From the NCBI GenBank assembly GCA_964396245.1, contig CAYNEO010000001.1:1-64000 (forward strand): a stretch of DNA of 64,000 bases, written 5' to 3'. Numbering within the stretch: position 1 is the first letter of the stretch; the number at the start of each line of letters is the position of its first letter. A model generated the notes under the pieces. The model saw only the letters and a list, made by a program, of their open reading frames with translations. It was not told the DNA's origin and searched no databases. The position numbers were made by a program, and so were the translations under genes. Positions 53,245 through 61,570 of the stretch are shown here, piece after piece. Origin of the DNA: CAYNEO01 sp964396245. Its GTDB lineage: Bacteria; Zixibacteria; MSB-5A5; GN15; FEB-12.

Positions 53245-54009
53245 TTACAGCCAGTATTTTTCGCGTTTATAGTGATCGAAGAGCAATTCTTCGTACGGAC
53301 GACGGAGCGTCGTTTTGGTATCCCACTCGGGACTGTTTTTGACCTGTTCCCTGGTGAGGTCAACATCGATTTTTGATGTATCCTCGTGAATATCCTCGAG
53401 CCACGACATGGCGATAAGCACTTTTCTGTCCGGCAGCCAGTTGTGGGTGTCGACAATGGCGTATCGCAGAATCCATCCCTCGTCATCGACGATAAAATCA
53501 TCGATATGCCCGATGTCGCCGTCGCTTGCGTGGATGTGATAGCCGAGGATTTCATTGACTCGGCGCAGGTGGCGGTTGGGCTCATCGGTCGCCGATTCAG
53601 CCCTCCTGGCTTCCTCTTCCTCGCGCTCTTCCTCTTCTTCCGCCTCTTCCTGTTCCACTTTCCGAGTACCTTCGAGCGGACCGCGGACCCAGTACGGTTC
53701 CCAGTCAAAATGCATGTGGATTACTTCTTCGAAGTCGCGGGTGACCGGTTTGTCTTTTTCCAGCGGCGGGCTGGCTTCAATCTGCTGCTTCGTGAGACTG
53801 ACCGGGATAAACTGCCCGGACCAATCAGGACGACGGACAGCAGTTGATGACACCAGGACGGAGCGGCCCGACAGCCAGCTGCCGGTGTCGACGACCAGAT
53901 AGCGCATTTCCCAGGTCTGGTCGTCTATGAGTATATCTTCGACCTTGCCGAACTCGCCGTCTTCGGCGACGACATTGAAGCCGATCATTCTTTTCACATC
54001 GAGGAACAT
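53245..54009 (-). CDS. Tandem PRC-barrel protein with acidic linker
   Basis: A 254-residue soluble protein. Two PRC-barrel domains are clear: MIGFNVVAEDGEFGKVEDIL with MRYLVVDTGSWLSGRSVLV at the start, and ILGYHIHASDGDIGHIDDF with LRYAIVDTHNWLPDRKVLI in the second half. A strongly acidic linker of E and R (about residues 118-140) joins them. PRC-barrels bind RNA or assist protein complexes; tandem soluble forms are often linked to stress. AAGGAGGAG gives an excellent Shine-Dalgarno sequence. It forms a two-gene unit with the coiled-coil protein. Confidence 0.9.
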   Translation of the reverse strand: MFLDVKRMIGFNVVAEDGEFGKVEDILIDDQTWEMRYLVVDTGSWLSGRSVLVSSTAVRRPDWSGQFIPVSLTKQQIEASPPLEKDKPVTRDFEEVIHMHFDWEPYWVRGPLEGTRKVEQEEAEEEEEREEEEARRAESATDEPNRHLRRVNEILGYHIHASDGDIGHIDDFIVDDEGWILRYAIVDTHNWLPDRKVLIAMSWLEDIHEDTSKIDVDLTREQVKNSPEWDTKTTLRRPYEELLFDHYKREKYWL

Positions 54010-54357
54010 TGTTCACTCCTCCTTAGGAAATAGCTGTTGCCGATCCTGCGCTCGCTGATACAGACATTGGTTGTTCAGTTCTCGCAGGCGGTCTCAGAAT
54101 GCCGTGGCACGCTCGGTAAATGGAGATCGGGTGATGAAACAGTTCCAGGGAGAACGGACTCCGGGGCCATTGAGAAATATGTTTCTTGCGAGAATATCCG
54201 TGATTTTTCCAAAAAACGTCAGAGATGAGAAACGGTGTTTACCAGTACTCCTTTCGTGTTACCGCTTTTGTTATATAGAACAGACACAGGAACGAATTGT
54301 TCCGCTCCTGCAGACGGAACGCGTTGTTACACTGGTAGTTATGTTATCCCTTTGCAC
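54010..54357. other. 348-bp intergenic region
   Basis: It lies between the leftward PRC-barrel operon and the end of the leftward methyltransferase gene, and must hold the PRC promoter. No -35/-10 pair is certain. The frames crossing it lack protein-like sequence. Confidence 0.5.
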
Positions 54358-54999
54358 TTATGTCCGCCTCGCCAGCATTTTCGCAAAAGCGTGATTGTGG
54401 GGCTGTCCATGGGACCGGTCTATCTCCGGCATTTCGCGGTACCAGATGATGTGGTAGTCCTGGATTGCCAGCCGGAGTAATTCATTCGGCTCGAAGTAGT
54501 GCTGGATCATTTCATGGAGCTCGCTGGCATGGGCGATATCTCCGGTATGTCCGGGATCCTCGACCGTGTGCACTTTGGCATAGAGCAGGCCGCCATATTT
54601 GAGGCTTGAAGTCACCTTCTTGAACAGCCCGGGGACATCGTATCCCGGCAGGTGATCGAAAACAGTGACAGCAGCCACCAGATTGTATTCTTCCGGCAAG
54701 TAAGCGAATTCCCTCACATCCTGCTTGACAACCTCGATATGTTCGGAGAGTCCTTTCTCGCCGGCGATGCGAGTCAGCTTTTCGAGACCAACGCCGGATA
54801 TATCAACACCGGTTACATCGAGGCCGGCATCGGCCAGAAACAGGCTGTTGCGGCCGTCGCCGCAACCGAGATCGAGCGCTTTGCCGCCCAAACCGGCCTG
54901 CAAGAGGTAATCACGAAGTTCTATCGAGGGGAGTTGTCCAAACGACAGCTCCTCGCGATCGTAAAACTTGTCGAATGTCGCGCTTTCATTGACAGGCAT
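54358..54999 (-). CDS. Class I SAM-dependent methyltransferase
   Basis: A 213-residue methyltransferase. The SAM-binding motif ALDLGCGDGRNSLFLA begins at residue 41, followed by VTGVDISGVGLEKL (motif II) and AAVTVFDHLPG (motif IV-like). The layout and size resemble the TehB/thiopurine methyltransferase-like group. The methyl acceptor is unknown. It is a single-gene unit, divergent from the dienelactone hydrolase gene. Confidence 0.88.
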   Translation of the reverse strand: MPVNESATFDKFYDREELSFGQLPSIELRDYLLQAGLGGKALDLGCGDGRNSLFLADAGLDVTGVDISGVGLEKLTRIAGEKGLSEHIEVVKQDVREFAYLPEEYNLVAAVTVFDHLPGYDVPGLFKKVTSSLKYGGLLYAKVHTVEDPGHTGDIAHASELHEMIQHYFEPNELLRLAIQDYHIIWYREMPEIDRSHGQPHNHAFAKMLARRT

Positions 55000-55241
55000 A
55001 GTATCATTATTCCATATTCATCGGGTCATTCGTTCTTCAATACATTAATGGCGGTGTTGCATCCAAAGTTCTTGCCGAAGTGATTATTCTTCACTCTTTG
55101 AGGTTGCCGGTGATTTTGGAAATCATGATTGCCGGCGGGAACCGAACTGCTGTCGACGGGCGTTTTATCCTGAGAAAGGGGGCCTGTCGGAATATATGAA
55201 GATGGGGCCCGGAATTTCTCCCCACAAGGAAGGATATATCT

Positions 55242-56018
55242 ATGAATTCTCTTATTGCCATGCTTCCGTTACTCATGATGGCGCCGGCTGTGTCTTCTCA
55301 GATCAAGACGGAGACCGTTACCTACAAACACGGTGATGTCGTACTTGAAGGCTACCTGGCGTATGACTCGACGCTGAAAGGCCCCCGTCCGGGTGTACTG
55401 GTGGTTCACGAATGGACCGGCCTGAACGATTACACGCGAATGCGGACGGAGGAACTGGCCAAACTGGGATATATCGCGTTTGCAGTTGACATGTACGGCA
55501 AGGGGATACGCCCGCAGAACGCACAGGAAGCCGGCCAGCAGGCGACGATCTACAGGAGCGACAGAAAGCTGATGCGGGACCGTGTGACGGCGGGGCTCAA
55601 TGTTCTTCGCGACAATGAGCGCACCGACGATTCACGCATTGCCGCAATCGGCTACTGCTTCGGCGGCGGGACCGTTCTGGAACTGGCCAGAAGCGGCGCG
55701 GATATTGCCGGCGTGGTCAGCTTCCACGGAAATCTGGACACGCCGAATCCGAAAGACGCCGAAAATATCAAATGCAAAGTGCTGGCTCTTCACGGGGCCG
55801 AGGACCCTCACGTGCCAATGGAGCAGGTAACGGCGTTCCGGGATGAAATGGACAAGGCGGGAGTCGACTGGTACATGGTCTGGTACGGTCATGCCGTGCA
55901 CAGTTTCACCAATCCTAATTCAGGTGATGATCCGTCGAGAGGAGCAGCATATAATGCCACGGCAGACAGGCGATCGTGGCAGGCGATGCAGACGTTTTTC
56001 GACGAGATATTTAAGTAA
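55242..56018 (+). CDS. Exported dienelactone hydrolase family protein
   Basis: A 258-residue alpha/beta hydrolase with a signal peptide (residues 1-19), so periplasmic. The nucleophile Cys139 lies in GYCFGGG, the acid in HGAEDPHVP and the His in WYGHAVHSF, giving the Cys-Asp-His triad of dienelactone hydrolases. GVLVVHEWTGLNDYTR is also typical. The substrate is unknown; esters or lactones are expected. The start has AAGGAAGGA upstream. It is convergent with the APC permease gene, whose end is 11 bp away. Confidence 0.93.
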   Translation: MNSLIAMLPLLMMAPAVSSQIKTETVTYKHGDVVLEGYLAYDSTLKGPRPGVLVVHEWTGLNDYTRMRTEELAKLGYIAFAVDMYGKGIRPQNAQEAGQQATIYRSDRKLMRDRVTAGLNVLRDNERTDDSRIAAIGYCFGGGTVLELARSGADIAGVVSFHGNLDTPNPKDAENIKCKVLALHGAEDPHVPMEQVTAFRDEMDKAGVDWYMVWYGHAVHSFTNPNSGDDPSRGAAYNATADRRSWQAMQTFFDEIFK

Positions 56019-56029
56019 CTCGGAGCGGA

Positions 56030-57361
56030 TCACTCAGGCGCGGGCTCTTTGTGTTTTCGTCTCCGGAGATGCGGGAGCCGCAACTTGCGGCCGGTCAGTC
56101 CCCGGTAGGCAGATTCGATGGCGAAGGCCAGCCCGACCATGACAATCAGTACGAGAATGCGTGTCGGGGATACCACAGCCGTTTGCCACAAGAGGGCCCC
56201 CAGCGCGGCGAGGCAGGCGATGACACCGACGACTGATATCCAGGCGTGACTCTTCGTGCGTTTTGCCAGTACGACGTTGGCGGCGTTGACAGCGGCAAAA
56301 ATCAACAGGAAGCCGGCGCTGCCCATGGTGGAGATGCTCGAGAGGTCAAAGAGGTTTCCGATCACGAGAGTAACGGCAGCGGTTATCAGCAATCCTTCCA
56401 CCGGTTCGTTCCAGACGTTTTTCTCCAGTGCGGCCGGCAGTTCGCCGTCTTTGGCTATCGTGTATGCCAGGCGACCGGAGCCGTAGAGTGTAGCGTTGAT
56501 CGCCGAAGCGGTCGACAGGAGGGCGGCGGCGGCAATAAGGGTAAAGCCGAACTGTCCCAGAAACGGTCTGGCGGCCTCGGCCAGGGCATAATCCTTGGCG
56601 GCAACTATCTTGTCGACCGAGAGGTTACCGACGGTGACCAGAGCCACGAGGATATAGAGTACGATAACAAAGCCCACGGCGGAATAGAATGCTCGCGGGA
56701 GCGTTTTAGCGGGATTGCCGACATCATCGGCGGTGTTGGCAATCAACTCAAATCCTTCGTACGCCAGGAAGATGATCATGCCGCCGGCGATCAAGTTCAA
56801 TGAGGGGGCCCACGCCGGGGGCGAGGCCGCGGCGAAATTGACACTTCGAAAACCAATGACCACGAAAAAAAGGAGGATGGCGATTTTGATGGCGACAATC
56901 CAGGTTTCGGCCCGCCCGATGATATCGGCGCTTAACAGGTTGAGTCCGGTAATCGCCACGATGGCAAAGCTGATCAGGACATGGCGCATCAGCGGCTCAA
57001 TCGACGACGGGAAGAATGCCGCACCATAGCTGCCAAAGGCGTACGAATACAGCGACAGCATCACGACATAAGAGAGCCACAGCAGGATATTAACGCTTCC
57101 GGTCATCAGACCCGGACCGAAGGCGCTATCGAGAAACGAGACGGTACCGCCCTGGCTGGGAAGGGTGACAGAGAGTTTCGTGTACGAGTAGGAAGTAACG
57201 AGGGCTACAAAGCCGGCGATGGCGAAGGCGATCGGGGCGCCGCCATGCGCCAGTTGCACCGAAAGTCCCAGTACGGCGAAAATGCCGCCGCCGACCATCC
57301 CCCCTACGCCGATGGCCACTACTTCCCAGTATCCGAGTTTACCTGATGAGTCTTGCGCCAT
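56030..57361 (-). CDS. APC-family amino acid permease
   Basis: A 443-residue, 12-helix inner-membrane transporter. The first helix has AIGVGGMVGGGIFAVLG, the G-x-G-x-G substrate-binding signature, and helix 6 has IFLAYEGFELIANTADDV, typical of the amino-acid/polyamine group. It imports or exchanges amino acids with H+ or Na+. The C-terminus is a basic cytosolic tail (LRLPHLRRRKH). It is 58 bp downstream of the cytochrome locus on the same strand and could be co-transcribed, though the roles look unrelated. Confidence 0.93.
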   Translation of the reverse strand: MAQDSSGKLGYWEVVAIGVGGMVGGGIFAVLGLSVQLAHGGAPIAFAIAGFVALVTSYSYTKLSVTLPSQGGTVSFLDSAFGPGLMTGSVNILLWLSYVVMLSLYSYAFGSYGAAFFPSSIEPLMRHVLISFAIVAITGLNLLSADIIGRAETWIVAIKIAILLFFVVIGFRSVNFAAASPPAWAPSLNLIAGGMIIFLAYEGFELIANTADDVGNPAKTLPRAFYSAVGFVIVLYILVALVTVGNLSVDKIVAAKDYALAEAARPFLGQFGFTLIAAAALLSTASAINATLYGSGRLAYTIAKDGELPAALEKNVWNEPVEGLLITAAVTLVIGNLFDLSSISTMGSAGFLLIFAAVNAANVVLAKRTKSHAWISVVGVIACLAALGALLWQTAVVSPTRILVLIVMVGLAFAIESAYRGLTGRKLRLPHLRRRKHKEPAPE

Positions 57362-57419
57362 TCGTGTGGTTGCTTTTCTCCCTTGTTGAATTGCATATAC
57401 TAATATGTTGCGGTGCTAT

Positions 57420-58370
57420 TTACTCCCGGCGCTTCTCTTCCCCGGCATACCAGTCGCGCCAGATGATCCGGTATATCGGGATCCATCCCGGAACACGGTT
57501 GAGAATTGGTATGAACGGCAAGAAGAATATTACCAGAAAGGCAATCGTCATAATTAAGGCCGCAAGCAGATCGCCGTTACCCGAATGCGACATGGGCGGT
57601 ATCTGGTAGAAAAACGTGTACGGCCACAGCCACCACGCGCCGGGATACGGACCGGTTTCGTGGCTGATACCCCACTGCTCGCCGAGCATATCGAGAGAAC
57701 CCGCCACATCGTGATCGACATCGTCCTGGAAATACAGAAGCGATTTGGTGAAGTCCAGCGTGAAGGGTATCTGGGGGTTATCGTTGAGCGCTCCCTCGAA
57801 CAAGCCGGCTTTGCCCAGCGCGAGCAAGCCATTCATAAGGACCGGCATGGGACCATAGTCTCCATCCGGCAGAGTCACCGATTCGCCTGTGGCTTTGGCC
57901 GAATCAAGCGCTCTCCTGTAGTTGATCAGCCAGGTTCTCCTGACATTGGCAAGCGCCGCGTTGTATTCCGTGAGCGCCGCCGCCACGGTGTCGCTAACGA
58001 GCGCAACTCGCTGGAGTGTGGCTATAATAAAATCCTGCCTGGCGTTGACCGGATAGGTCACCCCCCAGAGATTCGCGGGCTGGATGCCGATGATATCCTG
58101 CGCCATGGAGTCATCGGGCGTGTATGGGGGGCCGTAATACTGAACGCTGGCGTCACCGCTAAGGGTAACGGCGGCCGTTTTCAGAAATGCGATTGGCTGT
58201 AGTCGGGCGACATCCGCCGCCTTCACGGTCGGGTAATCGGGCGAACTGAAGATAATGGCAAAGACTAACACGAGCACGGCGATAATAACAAACACGATGA
58301 GCCCCTCCCGGAGCAGATCATAAGGCTTCATCGGTATACCCTTGAAATATGTGTCGGTCCGCTCGCTCAT
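57420..58370 (-). CDS. Large cytochrome b-associated membrane subunit, unknown family
   Basis: A 316-residue protein with a helix at about 19-42, a long extracytoplasmic part (about 45-260) and a second helix at about 268-292, followed by PGWIPIYRIIWRDWY on the cytosolic side. The position after a b6-type cytochrome b would suit a subunit IV-like partner, but subunit IV is about 160 residues with three helices. The periplasmic part holds no CxxCH, CxH or Rieske motif, so no cofactor is visible. It overlaps the cytochrome gene by four bases (ATGA), so the two proteins are almost certainly made in equal amounts. I do not recognise the family. Confidence 0.8.
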   Translation of the reverse strand: MSERTDTYFKGIPMKPYDLLREGLIVFVIIAVLVLVFAIIFSSPDYPTVKAADVARLQPIAFLKTAAVTLSGDASVQYYGPPYTPDDSMAQDIIGIQPANLWGVTYPVNARQDFIIATLQRVALVSDTVAAALTEYNAALANVRRTWLINYRRALDSAKATGESVTLPDGDYGPMPVLMNGLLALGKAGLFEGALNDNPQIPFTLDFTKSLLYFQDDVDHDVAGSLDMLGEQWGISHETGPYPGAWWLWPYTFFYQIPPMSHSGNGDLLAALIMTIAFLVIFFLPFIPILNRVPGWIPIYRIIWRDWYAGEEKRRE

Positions 58371-59020
58371 TGCGAGCCTCCTTCCCCTGAGGTCTCGTTG
58401 GCGGTCGTGTCAGGCGAGACCGGTTCATGCCGGCGCCGCGGAACGGGCTTGACCGGACCGTCGCGGCGAACGAGCAGGAGGTGCAGACTTACGAATGCGA
58501 TGATCAGCCACGGCAGAAGAGCCACGTGCAGGGTAAGCACCTGGCTGGTGTTCATGGGATTGAAGAAGGCGCCGACGCCGATGGCATTCATCGCATCTTT
58601 CGACTGGACCGCAATCCATTGGGAGTCCCAGTTTGTCTGCGACAGGTAACCGGTGAGGCCGGTGAAGACTGACAGCCCGAAGATAACGGCGCCGACCATC
58701 CACGTCTTTTTCCGACCGTCGCGCCACGCCATCTTGAACAGTTTGGTGGTCATGTGGGCAAGAATGGCCAGGAAGAACGCCTGTACGCTCCAGAAATGCA
58801 CCGAATTCACAAAGTGGCCGAGACCGGAACGATGGTACCACAGCGGTCCGTATATCGCCAGGATGAGGCCGGAAATGACGATCAGGACAAGTGCGGAGAG
58901 CGCTGAGACGCCGAAAAAATATGCTACAGAGTTGACATAAACGGGCATTCGTGTCGGCAGCGCATCTTCAAGCGACATATTGCGCGTCAGGACCTGCTGG
59001 GCTCGACGGGTGAGATTCAT
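58367..59020 (-). CDS. b6-type cytochrome b, N-terminal haem-binding part
   Basis: A 217-residue, four-helix cytochrome b. The haem ligands are His75 and His89 in the second helix and His165 and His180 in the fourth. The 14-residue and 15-residue intervals match the b6 pattern. WYHRSGLGHFVNSVHFWSVQ and FTGLTGYLSQTNWDSQW are typical family blocks. There is no Cys near the N-terminus for the extra haem cn of plastid b6. It should move electrons between quinone and a partner. The C-terminal 30 residues form a cytosolic tail. Four-base overlaps bind it to the genes on both sides. Confidence 0.92.
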   Translation of the reverse strand: MNLTRRAQQVLTRNMSLEDALPTRMPVYVNSVAYFFGVSALSALVLIVISGLILAIYGPLWYHRSGLGHFVNSVHFWSVQAFFLAILAHMTTKLFKMAWRDGRKKTWMVGAVIFGLSVFTGLTGYLSQTNWDSQWIAVQSKDAMNAIGVGAFFNPMNTSQVLTLHVALLPWLIIAFVSLHLLLVRRDGPVKPVPRRRHEPVSPDTTANETSGEGGSQ

Positions 59021-59202
59021 GGTTGCCCCTCCCCCGGCTTCTCGTCGGAAGGCTCGAAGACGTGCGGCACCCGGCTAAAGACAGCCAGTAAAAATGCGAT
59101 GATCAGTATTCCCCACGCGATGATATTTGGAATGGCAAGGTTGAAGATTCCGAAGATGACGTGCTGAACGGCGGGGAGCATTTGAACGGGCAATTGTTCC
59201 AT
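59017..59202 (-). CDS. Small single-helix membrane subunit of the cytochrome b locus
   Basis: A 61-residue protein with one helix (IIAWGILIIAFLLAVFSRV) and a short acidic tail. It overlaps the cytochrome b start by four bases, so it is coupled to it and is probably a small structural subunit of the same complex. The N-terminal 25 residues are moderately hydrophobic. No family is recognised. Confidence 0.8.
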   Translation of the reverse strand: MEQLPVQMLPAVQHVIFGIFNLAIPNIIAWGILIIAFLLAVFSRVPHVFEPSDEKPGEGQP

Positions 59203-59236
59203 TCTGAAGCTCCTTCAGTTCGTGAGACGGAAGCGA

Positions 59237-59268
59237 ACCGCGGGTTACCCTGTCGAGTAATCCGCGGT
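59237..59268 (-). other. Intercistronic hairpin between HEAT and cytochrome genes
   Basis: ACCGCGGGTTAC (59237-59248) pairs with GTAATCCGCGGT (59257-59268) through 12 bp with one wobble and an eight-base loop. No T-run follows on the minus strand. It lies 15 bp past the HEAT gene stop and may be a partial terminator or an mRNA-stability element. Confidence 0.6.
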
Positions 59269-59282
59269 CCGGGATATATACA

Positions 59283-59813
59283 TCACTCGGGCTTATTTTC
59301 AGCCAGTGCGTTCAAAGCGGCCTCGGCCACACCGGGGAAAGGCTCGAGAGGTTCGATATTGCGTAATTCGTCGAGAACTACAAGCGTTTTTTCGTCGAGC
59401 AGGTTTTCCCTCTCGAGGGCATGCAAGATGTGGTGGGCTCCCTGCCGCAAATCGAGGTTGTCGAAATGAGTTGTGAGGGCTTTGAGCAGCGGATGAACAG
59501 CTGCTCGTTTGAGAGCGATCAGACCCTCGGCTGCCAGCCACTGAACTTCGAAGCTGTCATCCATCAGCTTTTTCACCAGTGCGGTGGCTGCTTCGGGAGC
59601 CTGCATGGCACCGAGCGTTTTTGTCGCCTCCCACCGAACTCGCTGTTTTTTGCTGTTGAGCGCCTTGATCAGATACGGAATGGCGGCCTTACCCGTCTCG
59701 ACGAGCTGGTGGCGGGCCTCCATACGACGGACCCCCTCCTTGCTTTCGAGATCAGCCATCAGTTTTTCAATCTTGTCGTTGGCAGCCGGTTTTTCTGAAC
59801 CTGTTGAAGTCAT
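59283..59813 (-). CDS. HEAT-repeat protein
   Basis: A 176-residue soluble protein of paired helices. Repeats such as GKAAIPYLIKALNSKKQRVR, PEAATALVKKLMDDSFEVQW and AAVHPLLKALTTHFDNLDLR follow the HEAT pattern. HEAT proteins act as binding scaffolds, often for complex assembly. The ATG at 59813 is preferred over an upstream start because AGGAGC lies ahead of it. It is upstream of the cytochrome b genes on the same strand by 80 bp; a role in assembling that complex is possible but unproven. Confidence 0.87.
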   Translation of the reverse strand: MTSTGSEKPAANDKIEKLMADLESKEGVRRMEARHQLVETGKAAIPYLIKALNSKKQRVRWEATKTLGAMQAPEAATALVKKLMDDSFEVQWLAAEGLIALKRAAVHPLLKALTTHFDNLDLRQGAHHILHALERENLLDEKTLVVLDELRNIEPLEPFPGVAEAALNALAENKPE

Positions 59814-59932
59814 TGTCTTATCCGCTCCTCTCTGAAGCTGCATCAGGGAATTTATGTCAACCCATGTAACACCTAATGAGGGCGGAAGTGCCCATTTTCA
59901 TGGAACTCGTCACCACGTCTTACGTCCTGATG

Positions 59933-60583
59933 CTAACGGTAGACCATCTCGATCTCATCGACCAGATCGAGGATCTTGTTGCCGTTTTTGAGCCGTTCCT
60001 CGATCGAGTCAGCCTGGTTGAGACGGGTAATGGTGTCATTGACTTTCTGGGCGACTGCACCACCGTTATGCTGTTTGACGTCATCCTCGATGCTCTTCCA
60101 CGACCGTTCGAGTTCATTGAGGCGTTTGGGAAGAAGTATCTTGCTGCTGTCGATGGGCGCAAGCAGGACTATCTCACGGCCGTAGTAGTCCATCCATGAT
60201 ACGGCCATGGGAGCGACGTGCGCAAAATGTGACTGAACGTCGATCGTGAACGCGGTGAGCTGATTTGCGGCCAGGGCAGCTTCGACAGGACGTCGGGCAT
60301 ACCGCGTCAGGCGGTCGAGTTGAAAACGCAGATAGCCGAATACATCGGCCGAGGATCGGGGAAAACCGAGACTATCCATGACGGCTTCGACCCGCGGGCT
60401 GACGCTGTTGATACTGTCGACAATGTTCTGTGCCTGTGACCATTCTCCGCGGTTGTATAGATCGATGATATCCTCGGCACTCTCGGCAACGAAGTGGACT
60501 TCGTCAGGTACCGGCGGGGCCGAAAATGCGGCTGCGGGTATGGCGGCCAGCAGCAGGATGAAAAGCCGGGTGATTTGCCTCAT
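59933..60583 (-). CDS. Exported protein of unknown function
   Basis: A 216-residue protein with a signal peptide (MRQITRLFILLLAAIPAAAFS). The mature part is helical, with ESAEDIIDLYNRGEWSQAQ near the start and KRLNELERSWKSIEDDVKQH further on. There is no Cys, haem motif or recognised domain. The AGGAG upstream of the ATG at 60583 sets the start. It lies between the BON and HEAT genes on the same strand, so it may belong to the cytochrome locus as an envelope partner. Confidence 0.75.
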   Translation of the reverse strand: MRQITRLFILLLAAIPAAAFSAPPVPDEVHFVAESAEDIIDLYNRGEWSQAQNIVDSINSVSPRVEAVMDSLGFPRSSADVFGYLRFQLDRLTRYARRPVEAALAANQLTAFTIDVQSHFAHVAPMAVSWMDYYGREIVLLAPIDSSKILLPKRLNELERSWKSIEDDVKQHNGGAVAQKVNDTITRLNQADSIEERLKNGNKILDLVDEIEMVYR

Positions 60584-60739
60584 GCGCGATACTCCTCTTG
60601 AACGAGGTTTTGGGTTTTTTGTCGGTGAACAAAGCAATCCGTTTGGTCCGATATGATCGGGAAGGCCCCGAATTGAAGTGTGACGGGCCAGGCAGGTTTG
60701 CCCTGTGCCTTACGGGATACTGAATATCGATAATCCCAT

Positions 60740-60783
60740 TGTCGGCCGGATGAGATAAACCCATCCATCCGCCCGGCCCGACA
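60740..60783 (-). terminator. Imperfect hairpin after the BON gene
   Basis: TGTCGG-CCGGATG and CATCCG-CCGGCCCGACA-like segments (60740-60783) can fold into an interrupted stem just past the BON gene stop. There is no long T-run. A weak terminator or attenuator is likely. Confidence 0.4.
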
Positions 60784-60802
60784 CGCTTGAGTCCGTGCAA
60801 AT

Positions 60803-61564
60803 TTACGGCGACTGGATCACGAGCCGGTTGTCGACATGAAAGGCATTGGTATTAAATGCCGCCAGGTTGCCGGCAACCCGTTTTTCCACCTCGGAGCGAA
60901 CGTAGCCGAACAGGATGATATTGCCGTTGTCCACGACGATATGGATAGGCGGATTCAGGGTGCTTGCCCACTGCTCGAACATCGAGTTGTCGTATATGGC
61001 GTTGCGCGCCTGGCGACGGATCTGATCGTCGAAAACGGAGGTCGGCAACAACTTGATATTATCGACGACTTCCTTGACGCCGTTGACCTTCTCGGCCTGG
61101 TGGAGGTAATCTTCTTTGCGCCAGGGTTCGGCGGCGTAACCGGATAACGTGACGACGCCGCTGTCCGCATTTACCACAATCCAGTCAAAGACGCTGTAGT
61201 ACACGTTGTGTTTGATGCTGTTCGCGACTGCTTCGGCGAGGTTAACGTCCGACATGCTCATTGGTCTGACGGTCAGTTTGTCGAGGATGTCATAGGTATT
61301 CGCCACGCTGTGAGCTTCGTCGACCGCTTTTTTCTCATCGGCGACCGAATTGACCATGCCAGTAAGTGTCACGGTATCGTTGGCAACACTCACCTGCACG
61401 GTGGTAATACTGTCTTTTTCGAGGCGGTCCTCGATAACGGTCTTGATAGCGTCGTTAGTCTTCTGTTTGTCAGCCGCACGCGCCGGTCCCGGAGAGGCAA
61501 GCAGCGCCAGGGTTGACAGGATCAGCACGAAGACGATTCCGTAGTGCTGAAGTTTGCCATTCAT
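60803..61564 (-). CDS. Periplasmic protein with three BON domains
   Basis: A 253-residue exported protein. The signal peptide ends near ARAADK. Three BON domains follow in tandem: the first includes VQVSVANDTVTLTGMVNS, the second VVNADSGVVTLSGYAAE with KVNGVKEVVDNIKLLP, and the third IHIVVDNGNIILFGYVRS. BON domains bind membranes or other envelope molecules and often accompany stress responses. The ATG at 61564 is preferred because AAGGAG lies seven bases upstream; the ATG at 61570 is too close to it. It opens the leftward run that continues to the cytochrome genes. Confidence 0.9.
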   Translation of the reverse strand: MNGKLQHYGIVFVLILSTLALLASPGPARAADKQKTNDAIKTVIEDRLEKDSITTVQVSVANDTVTLTGMVNSVADEKKAVDEAHSVANTYDILDKLTVRPMSMSDVNLAEAVANSIKHNVYYSVFDWIVVNADSGVVTLSGYAAEPWRKEDYLHQAEKVNGVKEVVDNIKLLPTSVFDDQIRRQARNAIYDNSMFEQWASTLNPPIHIVVDNGNIILFGYVRSEVEKRVAGNLAAFNTNAFHVDNRLVIQSP

Positions 61565-61570
61565 AGCCAT

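Noticed and set aside
54071..54394. 107-aa open frame upstream of the PRC-barrel operon
   Set aside because: It overlaps the methyltransferase end and has no recognisable sequence; its start lacks a ribosome-binding site.
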